The notes beneath the pieces are model-generated. The model did no database searches. It saw only the letters and a list, made by a program, of their open reading frames with translations, and was not told the origin of the DNA. Source: an uncultured Planctomycetaceae bacterium (GTDB lineage Bacteria > Planctomycetota > Planctomycetia > Planctomycetales > Planctomycetaceae). Taken from it: a DNA stretch of 27,743 nt. The stretch lies in assembly GCA_903921605.1 (NCBI GenBank), contig CAIXQV010000071.1:1-27743 (forward strand). Direction: 5' to 3'. This document shows positions 14,689 to 24,218 of the stretch, piece by piece. The stretch's first letter is position 1; each line of letters opens with the position of its first letter. The position numbers were made by a program, and so were the translations under genes.

Positions 14689-17600
14689 ATGAAATCTGCG
14701 TCTGGCGTTGAGCAATTAAACATGCGACGATTCATCATGCCGAGATTTGCCCCGATTCTTGTTCTCGCCGTCTTTGTATTTCAGCCCAAGGTCGGCATCG
14801 CGCAGGAACAGGATTCTCCGGCGGAGTTCTCTGCTGAGGATCTGACGTTTTTCGAATCCAAAGTTCGTCCGCTGCTTGTGGATCGCTGTTATGAGTGTCA
14901 TAGCGAAGCAAAACAGAAGGGGCAGCTGCGGCTTGATGCCAGAGAATTGATTCTGGCCGGCGGAGAATCCGGAGCGGCTCTTGTGCCGAAGAATCCTGAC
15001 GAGAGCCTGCTGTTACAAGCCGTTCGTTTCGAGTCCTTCGAAATGCCGCCGAGCGGTAAACTTCCGGATGCTGAAATTGCAATCCTTGAAGAATGGGTTC
15101 GCCGTGGTGCTCCGTGGCCAAAGTCTGACGGGAAGCCGGTTGCGACCACTCATGGCAAGACGGGCTTCACAGACGAAGATCGAGCCTGGTGGGCTTTGCA
15201 GCCCCTGCAAGATCATGCGCCGCCGGAAATTGAGAACGACGTGTGGAGTCGAAATGAGATCGATCGATTTACGCTGAAACAGATGACTTCTCATCAGTTG
15301 ACCCCAGCGCCGGAGGCTGATCGCGCGACCTTGATTCGTCGACTTTCTTTTGACTTAATCGGGTTGCCACCGACACCCGCCGAAGTCGCCGAATTTGAAG
15401 CGGATGCTTCTCCCGACGCCTATGAAAAGCTGGTTGATCGATTGCTTCAGCGGCCTCAGTATGGGGAACGATGGGCCCGGCATTGGCTGGATGTTGTGCG
15501 TTATGCGGACTCGGACGGTTATCGCATCGACCATTATCGCCCCGACTCATGGCGATATCGTGACTACGTCATTCAGTCTCTAAACAGTGACAAACCGTAC
15601 GATCGATTTGCGCAGGAACAATTGGCCGGCGATGAACTTTTTCCAGACAGTCCGGACGCACTGGTTGCCACGGGCTATCTGCGTCATTGGATTTACGAAT
15701 ATAACAATCGGGATGCTCGCGGTCAGTGGGATCTGATTCTCAATGAAGTCACGGACACAACCGGCGATGTATTCCTTGGTGTTGGGCTGCAATGTGCCAA
15801 GTGTCATGATCACAAGTATGACCCTATTCTGCAGAAAGACTACTATCGTCTGCGTGCGTTCTTTGAGGCCATCCGTCCGGACGATAAGCGAGTCGTGGCT
15901 TCTACCGCAGAGCAAAGCAGCCATGCGGAGCAACTGAAACAGTGGGAACAGGCGACTGCTGAGATTCGGGAACAGATTGCTGCCTTGGAAGCCCCTTATC
16001 GAGCCAAAGCGAAGCAGGATGCATTCGAGAAATTTCCGGCGGACATTCAGGATCTGCTGAAAGCGGAGGATGCAAAAAGAACTTCGCATGAACAACAGGT
16101 TTTTGAAATCGCCTGGCGGCAGGTGGACTACGAGTACGATGGTCTCGATAACCGAATCAAAGGCGACGACAAAGAGAAGTTGCTGACTTTGCGACGTGAA
16201 CTGGCAAAGCATGACGGCTTAAAGCCCAAAGCTCTTCCCACGGCACTTGTTGTTACAGATGTCTCTAACGAGGCCCCGGTCACAAAGATCCCGAAGCGGA
16301 AGATGGAAGTCGAGCCGGGAGTTTTGAGCATTCTTAATCCCGATGAAATGGAGATCCCTGCGCTATCTCCACAGCAAACGACAACAGGTCGGCGAGCAGC
16401 GCTGGCTCGGTGGGTGACTCAGCCGGATAATCCTCTTACAACTCGAGTGATCGTCAATCGAATCTGGCAGGGCCATTTTGGACGCGGGCTGGCTCAGAAT
16501 GCCAGCGATTTCGGAACTCTGGGCGGACCTCCCACGCATCCGGAATTGCTTGATTGGTTAACGCTGAACTTTGTTCGCGGAGGATGGAGCATGAAGAATC
16601 TCCATCGTCTGATTGTCACATCGGCGACCTACCGGCAGGCGGCCGAGCATTCTCACATGGCGGAGTATCAGTTGACGGATCCGTTGAATCGCGAATACTG
16701 GCGATTCTCAACTCATCGACTGGATGCGGAGCAGATCCGTGATGCGATTCTTGCAGCTTCAGGCCAGTTGGATCTGACTGCCGGAGGTCCCGGGGTACAG
16801 TCGGATGTTCCTCGACGTTCCATCTATATGCGTGTGATGAGGAATGAGCGGGACTCGTTGTTGGATGCGTTTGATCTGCCATTGTTTTTCTCCAGCACAT
16901 CATCTCGAGACACAACGACATCGCCCGTGCAGTCGCTGTTGCTCTTCAATAGTCAGATTATGATGAACCATGGAGCGAAGTTTGCGGCGTCGCTGTTGAA
17001 CACGCAGAGCGGGGTATCATCATCGCAACCGACTTCTTCACAAATCACAGCGCTGTGGGAACGAGCTTTTGGCCGCGAACCCTCAGAATCAGAACTTCGA
17101 GATGCGGAGCAATTCCTGAGCGAACAGCAGGAGCGAATTGTTGGCGAGCGTGGAAAAGTTGATACCGCATCAATTCCGATTGGTCGGTTGCCGTATCGAG
17201 ATGGCCAGGCTGTGATCGTGAATCCGGAAGACAAGCCTTTGAGAATGGCAATCGACTCCAATGACGCGATGAATGCCACTGAGTTTACCATAGAGGCCTG
17301 TTTTCAGGTTCGATCGATCCATGAGACTGGTGCTGTGCGGGCCATTGCGGCGAAGTGGAACGGAGATGCCAAACAGGTCGGATGGATGCTCGGTATTACC
17401 GGGAAAGGGTCGCGACGAAAACCGCAAACGCTGGTCATGCAGTTGTTTGGAAAGTCCGTCGATGGAAGTGTCAAAGAAGCGGCGTTGTTCTCTGATCAGC
17501 ATGTCGAGCTGAACACTCCGTACTTCGTTGCCGTGACATTTAAACCCGCGACAACTGTTTCGGAATCCGGAGTCGTAACTTTTAACCTGAAGAATTTGGC

Positions 17601-17979
17601 CAACGCAGATGAGACGCTCGGTTCAGTATCTGTTCCTCACAGTGTGATTGACGGTCTGCAAAACAATTTGCCGCTGACACTGGGATTCCGGCAGGGAGCT
17701 GCCGAGAGCAGTTTTGATGGATTGATCGACGATGTGCGTCTTTCGGCCACGGCTCTTGGCGTTGATCAGTTGTTGCTCAGCTCCGAAGGTCCCGGGCCAT
17801 CGACACTGGCCTTCTGGAAATTCGAACCGGTTCCGGGGCTCCTTGAAGACTCCAGTTCTCATTCGCGTCGGCTGTCCATCCTTCGCGAGGACTCATCCGC
17901 CGTTTCGCCAGAGCAGGCCGCTCTGGCCGATCTGTGCCACGTCATTCTGAACTCGAACGAGTTCTTGTACGTCAAGTAG
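14689..17979 (+). CDS. PSCyt1-DUF1549-DUF1553 (PSD1) protein with LamG-like domain inserted near the C-terminus
   Basis: This is an exported planctomycete cytochrome-like protein of 1096 residues. Its signal peptide lies at about residues 12-39. PSCyt1 carries CYECH at 67-71, and DUF1549 carries GERWARHWLDVVRYADSDGY and a second heme-type motif CAKCHDHKYDP at 369-379. A charged helical region (about 410-510) separates DUF1549 from DUF1553 (about 568-830). Residues about 840-1048 look like a LamG/concanavalin-type sandwich (EFTIEACFQVRS, GWMLGITGKG, FDGLIDDVRLSATAL, LAFWKFEP). After it the sequence returns to the normal DUF1553 ending, ALADLCHVILNSNEFLYVK. LamG-like domains usually bind glycans or proteins. 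The ATG at 14689 follows GAGAGG by ten bases; the upstream TTG at 14662 overlaps the DUF1501 stop codon and is not favoured. Confidence 0.92.
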   Translation: MKSASGVEQLNMRRFIMPRFAPILVLAVFVFQPKVGIAQEQDSPAEFSAEDLTFFESKVRPLLVDRCYECHSEAKQKGQLRLDARELILAGGESGAALVPKNPDESLLLQAVRFESFEMPPSGKLPDAEIAILEEWVRRGAPWPKSDGKPVATTHGKTGFTDEDRAWWALQPLQDHAPPEIENDVWSRNEIDRFTLKQMTSHQLTPAPEADRATLIRRLSFDLIGLPPTPAEVAEFEADASPDAYEKLVDRLLQRPQYGERWARHWLDVVRYADSDGYRIDHYRPDSWRYRDYVIQSLNSDKPYDRFAQEQLAGDELFPDSPDALVATGYLRHWIYEYNNRDARGQWDLILNEVTDTTGDVFLGVGLQCAKCHDHKYDPILQKDYYRLRAFFEAIRPDDKRVVASTAEQSSHAEQLKQWEQATAEIREQIAALEAPYRAKAKQDAFEKFPADIQDLLKAEDAKRTSHEQQVFEIAWRQVDYEYDGLDNRIKGDDKEKLLTLRRELAKHDGLKPKALPTALVVTDVSNEAPVTKIPKRKMEVEPGVLSILNPDEMEIPALSPQQTTTGRRAALARWVTQPDNPLTTRVIVNRIWQGHFGRGLAQNASDFGTLGGPPTHPELLDWLTLNFVRGGWSMKNLHRLIVTSATYRQAAEHSHMAEYQLTDPLNREYWRFSTHRLDAEQIRDAILAASGQLDLTAGGPGVQSDVPRRSIYMRVMRNERDSLLDAFDLPLFFSSTSSRDTTTSPVQSLLLFNSQIMMNHGAKFAASLLNTQSGVSSSQPTSSQITALWERAFGREPSESELRDAEQFLSEQQERIVGERGKVDTASIPIGRLPYRDGQAVIVNPEDKPLRMAIDSNDAMNATEFTIEACFQVRSIHETGAVRAIAAKWNGDAKQVGWMLGITGKGSRRKPQTLVMQLFGKSVDGSVKEAALFSDQHVELNTPYFVAVTFKPATTVSESGVVTFNLKNLANADETLGSVSVPHSVIDGLQNNLPLTLGFRQGAAESSFDGLIDDVRLSATALGVDQLLLSSEGPGPSTLAFWKFEPVPGLLEDSSSHSRRLSILREDSSAVSPEQAALADLCHVILNSNEFLYVK

Positions 17980-18150
17980 ACGATTTTCATCCGTAATGTG
18001 ACATCGCTGCGGTTTCGTTAAATTGGTGGAGACAGGCGAGGGAAAGTTACAGTTCCAGCGTTTCCTCGATGTTTTGCATGGGGAAAGTGCGTTTATCCGG
18101 TGAGGAAGTGAATTGTTGAGCGAGTTTCGTGATCCCCTGGGGTGGGTTCC

Positions 18151-18179
18151 TTGACCGGGAAAACGGGCTTCTCAATAAT
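18151..18179 (+). promoter_or_regulatory. sigma70-type promoter of the dksA-like/lspA pair
   Basis: TTGACC (18151-18156) and AATAAT (18174-18179) are separated by 17 bases and each match five of six consensus positions. Transcription would start near 18186, leaving a leader of about 65 bases. Because the promoter sits inside the longest open frame (from 18142), it supports the later ATG at 18250 as the real start of the zinc-finger gene. Confidence 0.6.
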
Positions 18180-18249
18180 CCGGCCCCTCATTGGGACGTC
18201 GTCCGATGTCCCTGCCGCATCAACACTTTCCTCGCGGGGCTCTGCCAAA

Positions 18250-18639
18250 ATGAAGCCGGAAGAACTGATTGAATTTCGGAAGATGCTCAAACTTCTGCAG
18301 GCTCGTCTGCGAGGAGACGTCGAGCAGCTTCAGGAAGAGGCGTTTTCCGGTTCCGAAGCGGGAAGCGAATCCCGGTCATCCAATCACATGGCGGAAATGG
18401 GTTCTGACGCCTGGGATCTGGAGTTTTCTCTGCAGCTTGTGGAAAGTGATCAGGGCGTTCTGGAAGAGATCTCGCACGCTTTGAAAAAGTTTGATAATGG
18501 TACTTACGGACTTTGCGAAGCCTGCACCGAGCAGGGTAAACCGGAAGCAAAGGCACGTATCCCCAAGGCTCGCCTTCAGGCGATTCCCCACGCTCGGAAT
18601 TGTGTCGAGTGTGAAAGGATCAAGGAAAAAGGTCGCTGA
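18250..18639 (+). CDS. TraR/DksA-type zinc-finger protein
   Basis: This 129-residue protein combines an N-terminal coiled coil with a C-terminal four-cysteine zinc finger, C89-x2-C92 and C118-x2-C121, with the typical spacer IPKARLQAIPHARNC. The two acidic tip residues found in DksA (D-x-x-D) appear to be kept as D53 and D56 in GSDAWDLE. DksA-family proteins enter the secondary channel of RNA polymerase and adjust promoter responses, often with ppGpp; smaller planctomycete members are usually annotated only as TraR/DksA family. The frame is open from 18142, but a good promoter at 18151-18179 lies inside that extension, so ATG 18250 is chosen. The stop codon overlaps the lspA start (TGATG), meaning translational coupling. 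Confidence 0.85.
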   Translation: MKPEELIEFRKMLKLLQARLRGDVEQLQEEAFSGSEAGSESRSSNHMAEMGSDAWDLEFSLQLVESDQGVLEEISHALKKFDNGTYGLCEACTEQGKPEAKARIPKARLQAIPHARNCVECERIKEKGR

Positions 18640-19196
18640 TGACTGCTTATCCACGGACTCGGATTGGTGTCTATGCTGCTCTGACAATCGTGGCACTTGC
18701 GACGGATTTGATCAGCAAGTCTGTGGTCTTCAATCGACTTGGTGGAGTCTTTCAGGGGACAGGTTGGCTGATCGATGGCTGGCTCAAGTTTGAGCTTCAC
18801 ACCAGCCTTAATGCCGGCGCGCTGTGGGGCATGGGGCAAGGTTTTGCTTCAGGCTTCGCGTTGCTGAGTGTGGTTGCCGTTGTCGGGATTGTTTACTGGT
18901 TGTTTTTTCGAGGTGCCGCGGCCAGCTTATGGCTGACAGTAGCTCTCGCGATGGTTTCCGGAGGAGCACTCGGAAACTGTTACGACCGACTCGGACTGCA
19001 CGGCGAACATTTTCCGAACGACCCTGAACCCGCGCTGGCCGTGCGAGACTTTCTGCGATTCCGCTTTGGCACGTATGACTATCCCATCTTCAACATTGCC
19101 GATTCCTTCCTTGTCGCTGGCGCGATTATGTTAATGATTCAGTCAGTCCAGCAGGAAGAGGATTCAGTCCCGAATGAATCAACGGCTTCGGCGTAG
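18639..19196 (+). CDS. lspA: Lipoprotein signal peptidase (signal peptidase II)
   Basis: This 185-residue inner-membrane aspartic protease removes signal peptides from diacylglyceryl-modified prolipoproteins. Four hydrophobic segments are visible. The conserved blocks are TSLNAGALWG (Asn58), GGALGNCYDRL (catalytic Asp116) and FNIADSFL (catalytic Asp155). The loop between the two catalytic blocks is longer than in many family members and includes HFPNDPEPALAVRDFLRFRF. The ATG overlaps the stop codon of the zinc-finger gene by one base. The pair converges on the RND pump gene with a 21-base gap and no obvious terminator between them. The window also contains at least one lipoprotein with a clear lipobox (24822-25775), a plausible substrate. 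Confidence 0.93.
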   Translation: MTAYPRTRIGVYAALTIVALATDLISKSVVFNRLGGVFQGTGWLIDGWLKFELHTSLNAGALWGMGQGFASGFALLSVVAVVGIVYWLFFRGAAASLWLTVALAMVSGGALGNCYDRLGLHGEHFPNDPEPALAVRDFLRFRFGTYDYPIFNIADSFLVAGAIMLMIQSVQQEEDSVPNESTASA

Positions 19197-19217
19197 TTGA
19201 TTCGGTTCCGATAGCTC

Positions 19218-22200
19218 TTAGTGGTGCTCTTCGGTCAATTCAACTTCTGACTGCTCTGCCCCGACAACGGACTCGGCGGCCTTTAGTCCGAAAAGCCAGA
19301 ACAGCGCGGGATGCACAAAGAAGTCCAGCAATGTGGAACTGATCACACCGCCCAGAATCACAGTAGCGACGGGATAAAGGATTTCTTTGCCCGGCTGATC
19401 CGCAGCAAGGACCAGCGGGATCAGTCCAATCCCCGCCGTCAGGGCTGTCATCAAGACCGGGGCCAGTCGTTCCAGGCCTGCTCGGACAATCATCTCTTTG
19501 GTCCATTGTTCGCCTTCGTAACGAACCAGATGCAAGTAGTGGTTCAAAAGCAGAATCCCGTTGCGAGACGCGATGCCCGCCAGCGAAATAAAGCCAACCA
19601 TCGCGGCAATAGTCAGTGTCTGATGAGTTAACACCAGAGCCGCCACGGATCCGATAAAAGCCATCGGAAGCGCGGCCATGACCTGCAACGATAGATTGAC
19701 TGATCGAAACATCGTGAACAGAGCCAGGAAGACACCCAGCATCGCGACCAGGAACAGGAGTCCCAGCATGCGAGACGCCTTTTGCTGGCTCTCAAACTGT
19801 CCGGCGAATTCGATGTAGTAACCCTGTGGCAGCGATGATTGCAGGTCTTTAAGTTTCGCCTGAATCTCCTGCACAACATCTACGAGACCTCGATCTGCCA
19901 CGTTGCATTGAACCACAATTCTGCGGCGGACCTTTTCTCGGTTGATCGTGTTCGGACCGCCGGATTCATAAATTCTGGCTACGGCTTCCAATGGCACCTG
20001 GCCGCCTTCTGGAAGATCGATGGCCAGGCGTCGCAGAGTGTCGAGGTTTTCGCGGGCATCTTCTTCCAGACGCAGGACGAGATCGAAAGATCGTTGGCCT
20101 TGAAGAATCTCGGAGATACTATGCCCGTTCATGGCGGTTTCGATGAACTCGTTCACATCGGCCGCACTCAATCCATACTGGAGCAGACGATCTCGATCCA
20201 GTTCGATCCGCAATTGAGGCACCGTTGTTTGCTGTTCAACGATCAGGTCTTTGACGCCGGGAACTGCTGAAATCACGCCCTTGACTTCGTCGGCTTTGCG
20301 CCGCAGGATCTCCAGGTCATCCCCGAAGATTTTGATCCCAATTTGGGCCTTTACGCCTGACAGCATGTGCGAGATCAGATGTGAAATGGGCTGTTCGACG
20401 GCCGTGACGATTCCCGGGATGTCAGCCATGGCCTCGCGAAGTTCTTCCAGTTGCTCTTCGCGATTGCGCGTTGACTGTGGATCCATTTCCAGAATGTATT
20501 CACTGGCACTGACAGGTTCGGCATGCTCATCCAGTTCAGCTCGGCCGGTACGTCGAACAATTGAAACGACGTCCGAAACTGCCTGTAGTCGTTCTTCAAC
20601 GGTCTGATTGATTTCATTGCTCGTGGCCAGCGATGTACCCGGCGGCAGCAGAACATTGAGCTGGACGGCTCCTTCATTGAATGCCGGCAGGAAGTCTCGA
20701 TCCAGTCTCACCACAAACAATCCGGCCACTGCGACGGCAATCACAACTACGGCCAGATTGAGCCGTGGGAAGGCGAGACTAAACCGAATGACTTTGTCGG
20801 CGATCCATTTCAGACATCTGAGCAGTGGACCATCTTTCTCAGCATGGCTGACAGTTTCACGTCCCAGCAGCCAGTAGGAAAGAATTGGAGTAACGGTCAG
20901 AGACACAATCAGAGATGAAAAGATGGAGACGACGTAAGCGACACCCAGCGGAGTAAACAGACGCCCTTCCATGCCTTCCAGAGCGAACAGCGGGATGAAG
21001 ACCAGACACACAATCAATGTGCTGAACACGATTGAATTTCTGACTTCGGTACTCGCTCGATAAACGACCAGCAGTGGTGGTAGCGGTGATGAAGATTCAC
21101 GGTTTTCTCGGAGTCGGCGGAAGATGTTTTCTACGTCCACGATAGCGTCATCGACCAGTTCCCCAATAGCGACGGCAAGGCCTCCCAACGTCATCGTGTT
21201 GATCGACATTCCGGTGATCTTGAACACGATTACAGTCATCACCAGTGATAGAGGAATCGCCGTGAGTGAGATAAACGTGGTGCGAAAATTCATTAGAAAC
21301 AGAAACAGAATGATGACCACCAGAATGCCGCCGTCTCGCAGCGCTTCGATCACATTATGGATCGCTCGATCGATGAATGATTCCTGCGAATACATGGGTT
21401 CAATCTGGTAATCGGCAGGCAGCGAGGCTTTCAGTTCCTGAACAGCCGCCATGATGTTCTTTGTGATTTCCCGAGTATCCGCGCCCGGCTGTTTACTGAT
21501 CGTCATGACCACAGATGGGCCGCCTTCGAACTGGCCCGGTTCACCAGTGTCGGCATTGTTGGGTAAACGCCGATAAGCACTGCTGTCGCCACGCTTCGCT
21601 TGAGCCGCCTCGGTAATCCGTGCGACCTGAGCTAATGCGACGGGTCGACCATCTCGAATGGTGACGACGACCTTTTGAAGATCTTCGACCGTCTGAATTC
21701 GTCCAAGTCCGCGTACGAGCAATTCATTGGGGCCCTGCTGATCGAGATAACCACCGGTGGCATTCTGATTGCTGCGTTGCAGCGCTTCGCGGATTTGCCC
21801 GAGCGTAACGCCGTAATGCTGCAGAGACGAGGGTTCCACTAAGACATGAAACTGCTTGCGGCCGCCTCCCATCGTGAAAACCTGGGCGACTCCGGGAATC
21901 GTCAGAAGCCGTTGTCCGATCACCCAGTCCGCCTGAGTTCGGAGTTCCACTGGATCCGTCTTGCTGTCTCGGCTCCACATACCAAGGACCAGGATCTGTC
22001 CCATAATTGATGAGACGGGCCCTAGTTGTGGCCTGACACCTCGCGGCATTCTGTCGCTTACGGCCGCAAGTCGTTCGTTCACAATCTGGCGATCGACATA
22101 GATATCGCTGCCGAAGCCGAATTCCACGTTGATGACGGCAAGTCCTATTCCTGACGTGCTGCGAACAGCCTGAACGCCCTGGGCTCCATTCAATGCGGTT

Positions 22201-22409
22201 TCGAGTGGAAACGTAATGCGCGTTTCTACTTCTTCAGGTGCAAGACCTGGGGCCTCGACCATGACCACGACACGCGGTCGATCGAGATCCGGAAAGACGT
22301 CGATCGGCATTTTCAGGGCCGCCCAGGAGCCGTAGCCCAGCAGGAAGATTGCAACTGCAATCGTCAGCAGTCGTTGGTGCAATGCAAATCGGATGATGGC
22401 GTTGAGCAT
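19218..22409 (-). CDS. RND efflux pump permease, CzcA/CusA (heavy-metal efflux) type
   Basis: This 1063-residue inner-membrane pump component starts MLNAIIRFALHQRLLTIAVA, as is usual for HME-RND proteins, followed by KMPIDVFPDLDRPRV and EVETRITFPLETALNG. The proton-relay helix reads AIGELVDDAIVDVENIFRRL (414-433), keeping the acidic residues D420, D421 and E427 expected for HME pumps and adding D425. Two large periplasmic loops and about twelve membrane segments are present, so length and layout are complete. The family exports divalent or monovalent metal ions through an adaptor and outer-membrane channel. The metal cannot be named because the helix motif does not match the common Cu/Ag or Co/Zn/Cd forms closely. 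The adaptor gene lies 107 bases upstream; no outer-membrane (TolC/CusC-like) gene is in the window. Confidence 0.9.
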   Translation of the reverse strand: MLNAIIRFALHQRLLTIAVAIFLLGYGSWAALKMPIDVFPDLDRPRVVVMVEAPGLAPEEVETRITFPLETALNGAQGVQAVRSTSGIGLAVINVEFGFGSDIYVDRQIVNERLAAVSDRMPRGVRPQLGPVSSIMGQILVLGMWSRDSKTDPVELRTQADWVIGQRLLTIPGVAQVFTMGGGRKQFHVLVEPSSLQHYGVTLGQIREALQRSNQNATGGYLDQQGPNELLVRGLGRIQTVEDLQKVVVTIRDGRPVALAQVARITEAAQAKRGDSSAYRRLPNNADTGEPGQFEGGPSVVMTISKQPGADTREITKNIMAAVQELKASLPADYQIEPMYSQESFIDRAIHNVIEALRDGGILVVIILFLFLMNFRTTFISLTAIPLSLVMTVIVFKITGMSINTMTLGGLAVAIGELVDDAIVDVENIFRRLRENRESSSPLPPLLVVYRASTEVRNSIVFSTLIVCLVFIPLFALEGMEGRLFTPLGVAYVVSIFSSLIVSLTVTPILSYWLLGRETVSHAEKDGPLLRCLKWIADKVIRFSLAFPRLNLAVVVIAVAVAGLFVVRLDRDFLPAFNEGAVQLNVLLPPGTSLATSNEINQTVEERLQAVSDVVSIVRRTGRAELDEHAEPVSASEYILEMDPQSTRNREEQLEELREAMADIPGIVTAVEQPISHLISHMLSGVKAQIGIKIFGDDLEILRRKADEVKGVISAVPGVKDLIVEQQTTVPQLRIELDRDRLLQYGLSAADVNEFIETAMNGHSISEILQGQRSFDLVLRLEEDARENLDTLRRLAIDLPEGGQVPLEAVARIYESGGPNTINREKVRRRIVVQCNVADRGLVDVVQEIQAKLKDLQSSLPQGYYIEFAGQFESQQKASRMLGLLFLVAMLGVFLALFTMFRSVNLSLQVMAALPMAFIGSVAALVLTHQTLTIAAMVGFISLAGIASRNGILLLNHYLHLVRYEGEQWTKEMIVRAGLERLAPVLMTALTAGIGLIPLVLAADQPGKEILYPVATVILGGVISSTLLDFFVHPALFWLFGLKAAESVVGAEQSEVELTEEHH

Positions 22410-22516
22410 GGAAGTACCAGCGATTTGGAGTGATTCGTCTTGAAGTCTGGACGCAACAGTAGTTCGTTGCGTTGCGTGGCAATGGCTGATTGATAAGCAG
22501 GGCCTTACCGAGCCAC

Positions 22517-23965
22517 CTAGTGATTGTGGCCCGCGTGTGGATCGATCCCACCGCCAGCTTTATTGCGTACAGCCATCTGCATCTGGTGAGCGTTGCGCAG
22601 AGCAATCACGTCGCCAGGGAATAGCGCTCCATCATTGGCGAGAACAACAGACGATTGATCTTTGTGAATCACATGAACCGGGATTCGATCGAAGTGTTCG
22701 CCGTTCTGTTGGAAGACAAAGGACTCCGCGCCTTCCTGAGCCACCGCATCGACAGGAACGACGATCTGATCTTTCCACTCCTCAACAGGAATCATCAGCT
22801 GCAGACGCTGTCCGGGTTTGTATTTCCATGAGACAAACCGATTCCCTTCGTCGTCTTTCTGATCTCGAATAATTTCGTTTTCAAGGTCGACAAAAAACTT
22901 CAGAGTGCGAGCATTTTCATCAATTTCGCTGGCGATGAAAGAGATCGGTAAATTGTTCAATGTGATTCCGTCTGCGAATAGTGCCTGAGCTTTCCAGTTG
23001 TTAGCTGTCGCTTTACTGATCGCATCGGCATCCTGCTCGAACGCTCGTCCTTCGAAGTACAATCGGCTGTAGTCTGCCAGAGAACACAGCTTTCCGCCCT
23101 GTTCAATAGATTGTCCATGCTGCACATCCATTGATTCGATGATAAGGGGAGCCGCTGGATTCTGATGTAGCGCGACGGGGCGATAAGCTTCATTACCCGA
23201 AAGTCTCAGTTCGTTCTGAATCTGCTTGTTTTCAGGAACAGTGACGCTTAGTTCGCTCAGAAGCCTTCTGTCCTTTTCGATTTGAGAAACCTGTCGTTCA
23301 GACAACCCATGAAGTCTCAACGCTTCTCGCTGTGCTCCCAGCAGAGCTTCCAGCTTTTCTTTCGCGTATTGGTGCTCGAGCACGGAACGTGGAGGAATGA
23401 CGCCACTGTCGACGCCGGCCTGCAATCGCTTGAGTTCTCTCTCTTCAACATCCAGTTCACCGAGTGCTCGCACGAATTCAGACTGCGACGCAACAAGTTC
23501 TTCGTGAGTCAGTCTGATTTGAAACAAGGGAGCCCCGGGTTCTACAGCTGACCCCGGAACTGCAGACACTTGTGTGACAACTCCTGTCATGGGCGTGGAA
23601 ACCTGAACGACTGTGCGTCCGGGACGCTCAACAATCAGAGCAGGCACAGAAATCGTTCGATAGTACGTGGCTGTCGTGATTGGTTTGAGAAACTCGGCCG
23701 TCAGCCCAAGATTCTTCATCGCCTGTGCCGAAAGTTCCAGTGATTCCACTTCCGCGTGTGGAGCGTGTTCCTCGTGTCCTGCATGAGCATGATCATCATG
23801 GCCATGCGCGTCTTTCGCTGCCGCAGATTTTCCCACCATTTGATCGACCTTCGTGTTCAGCGAAGTCCACCAGAGGTTTCGTGAGGCATAAGCACCGCCA
23901 GCGAGAAAGAAGAGCATCAGAAGTTGAGCTGGACGACCGGTCAGTTTTGAGCGAGAAGTATTCAT
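22517..23965 (-). CDS. RND efflux periplasmic adaptor subunit, CusB/CzcB-like, His-rich ends
   Basis: This 482-residue membrane-fusion protein has one N-terminal membrane anchor (about residues 13-28). Right behind it is a histidine-rich segment (52-70, DAHGHDDHAHAGHEEHAPH), and the C-terminus ends DPHAGHNH, so both ends could bind metal. The core shows the usual order of a beta-barrel/lipoyl half (RPGRTVVQVSTPMTGVVTQV), a long alpha-hairpin (about 155-245, with DVEERELKRLQAGVDSG), the second lipoyl half (IIESMDVQHGQSIEQGGKL) and a beta-barrel domain. It links the RND pump to an outer-membrane channel and may hand over metal ions. It precedes the pump gene by 107 bases on the same strand. It belongs to the metal group with the small His/Cys-rich protein upstream. 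Confidence 0.9.
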   Translation of the reverse strand: MNTSRSKLTGRPAQLLMLFFLAGGAYASRNLWWTSLNTKVDQMVGKSAAAKDAHGHDDHAHAGHEEHAPHAEVESLELSAQAMKNLGLTAEFLKPITTATYYRTISVPALIVERPGRTVVQVSTPMTGVVTQVSAVPGSAVEPGAPLFQIRLTHEELVASQSEFVRALGELDVEERELKRLQAGVDSGVIPPRSVLEHQYAKEKLEALLGAQREALRLHGLSERQVSQIEKDRRLLSELSVTVPENKQIQNELRLSGNEAYRPVALHQNPAAPLIIESMDVQHGQSIEQGGKLCSLADYSRLYFEGRAFEQDADAISKATANNWKAQALFADGITLNNLPISFIASEIDENARTLKFFVDLENEIIRDQKDDEGNRFVSWKYKPGQRLQLMIPVEEWKDQIVVPVDAVAQEGAESFVFQQNGEHFDRIPVHVIHKDQSSVVLANDGALFPGDVIALRNAHQMQMAVRNKAGGGIDPHAGHNH

Positions 23966-24218
23966 CAGCGGAGAATTCCGAATAGAGCGGAGTTTGAATT
24001 CATTCGTGCATGAAGCGAAGATTGCTGTGCAGCGATGTTAAGCGAAGGAACCTGGCGTAATGTCGTGATGGTTCGTCGGGAGCGATGGACCGCGCGTTAG
24101 TCATGCGCGGACAGAAATAGAAGCGGATGTGTGCGACGAGAAGTGCGGCGGCGGCGGATACGGGTACTTGAGATCAAGGCAGGGGCCACCTGAAATCAGG
24201 CGAGCAGCATACTGCTCA

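Noticed and set aside
15580..16212. 210-codon open frame on the minus strand
   Set aside because: It is antisense to the DUF1549 region and linker of the second PSD1 protein; no signal, motif or start context supports it.
24090..24110. CCGCGC/GCGCGG hairpin as a terminator of the His/Cys-rich gene
   Set aside because: A six-pair stem without a T-tract on either side; too weak to call.
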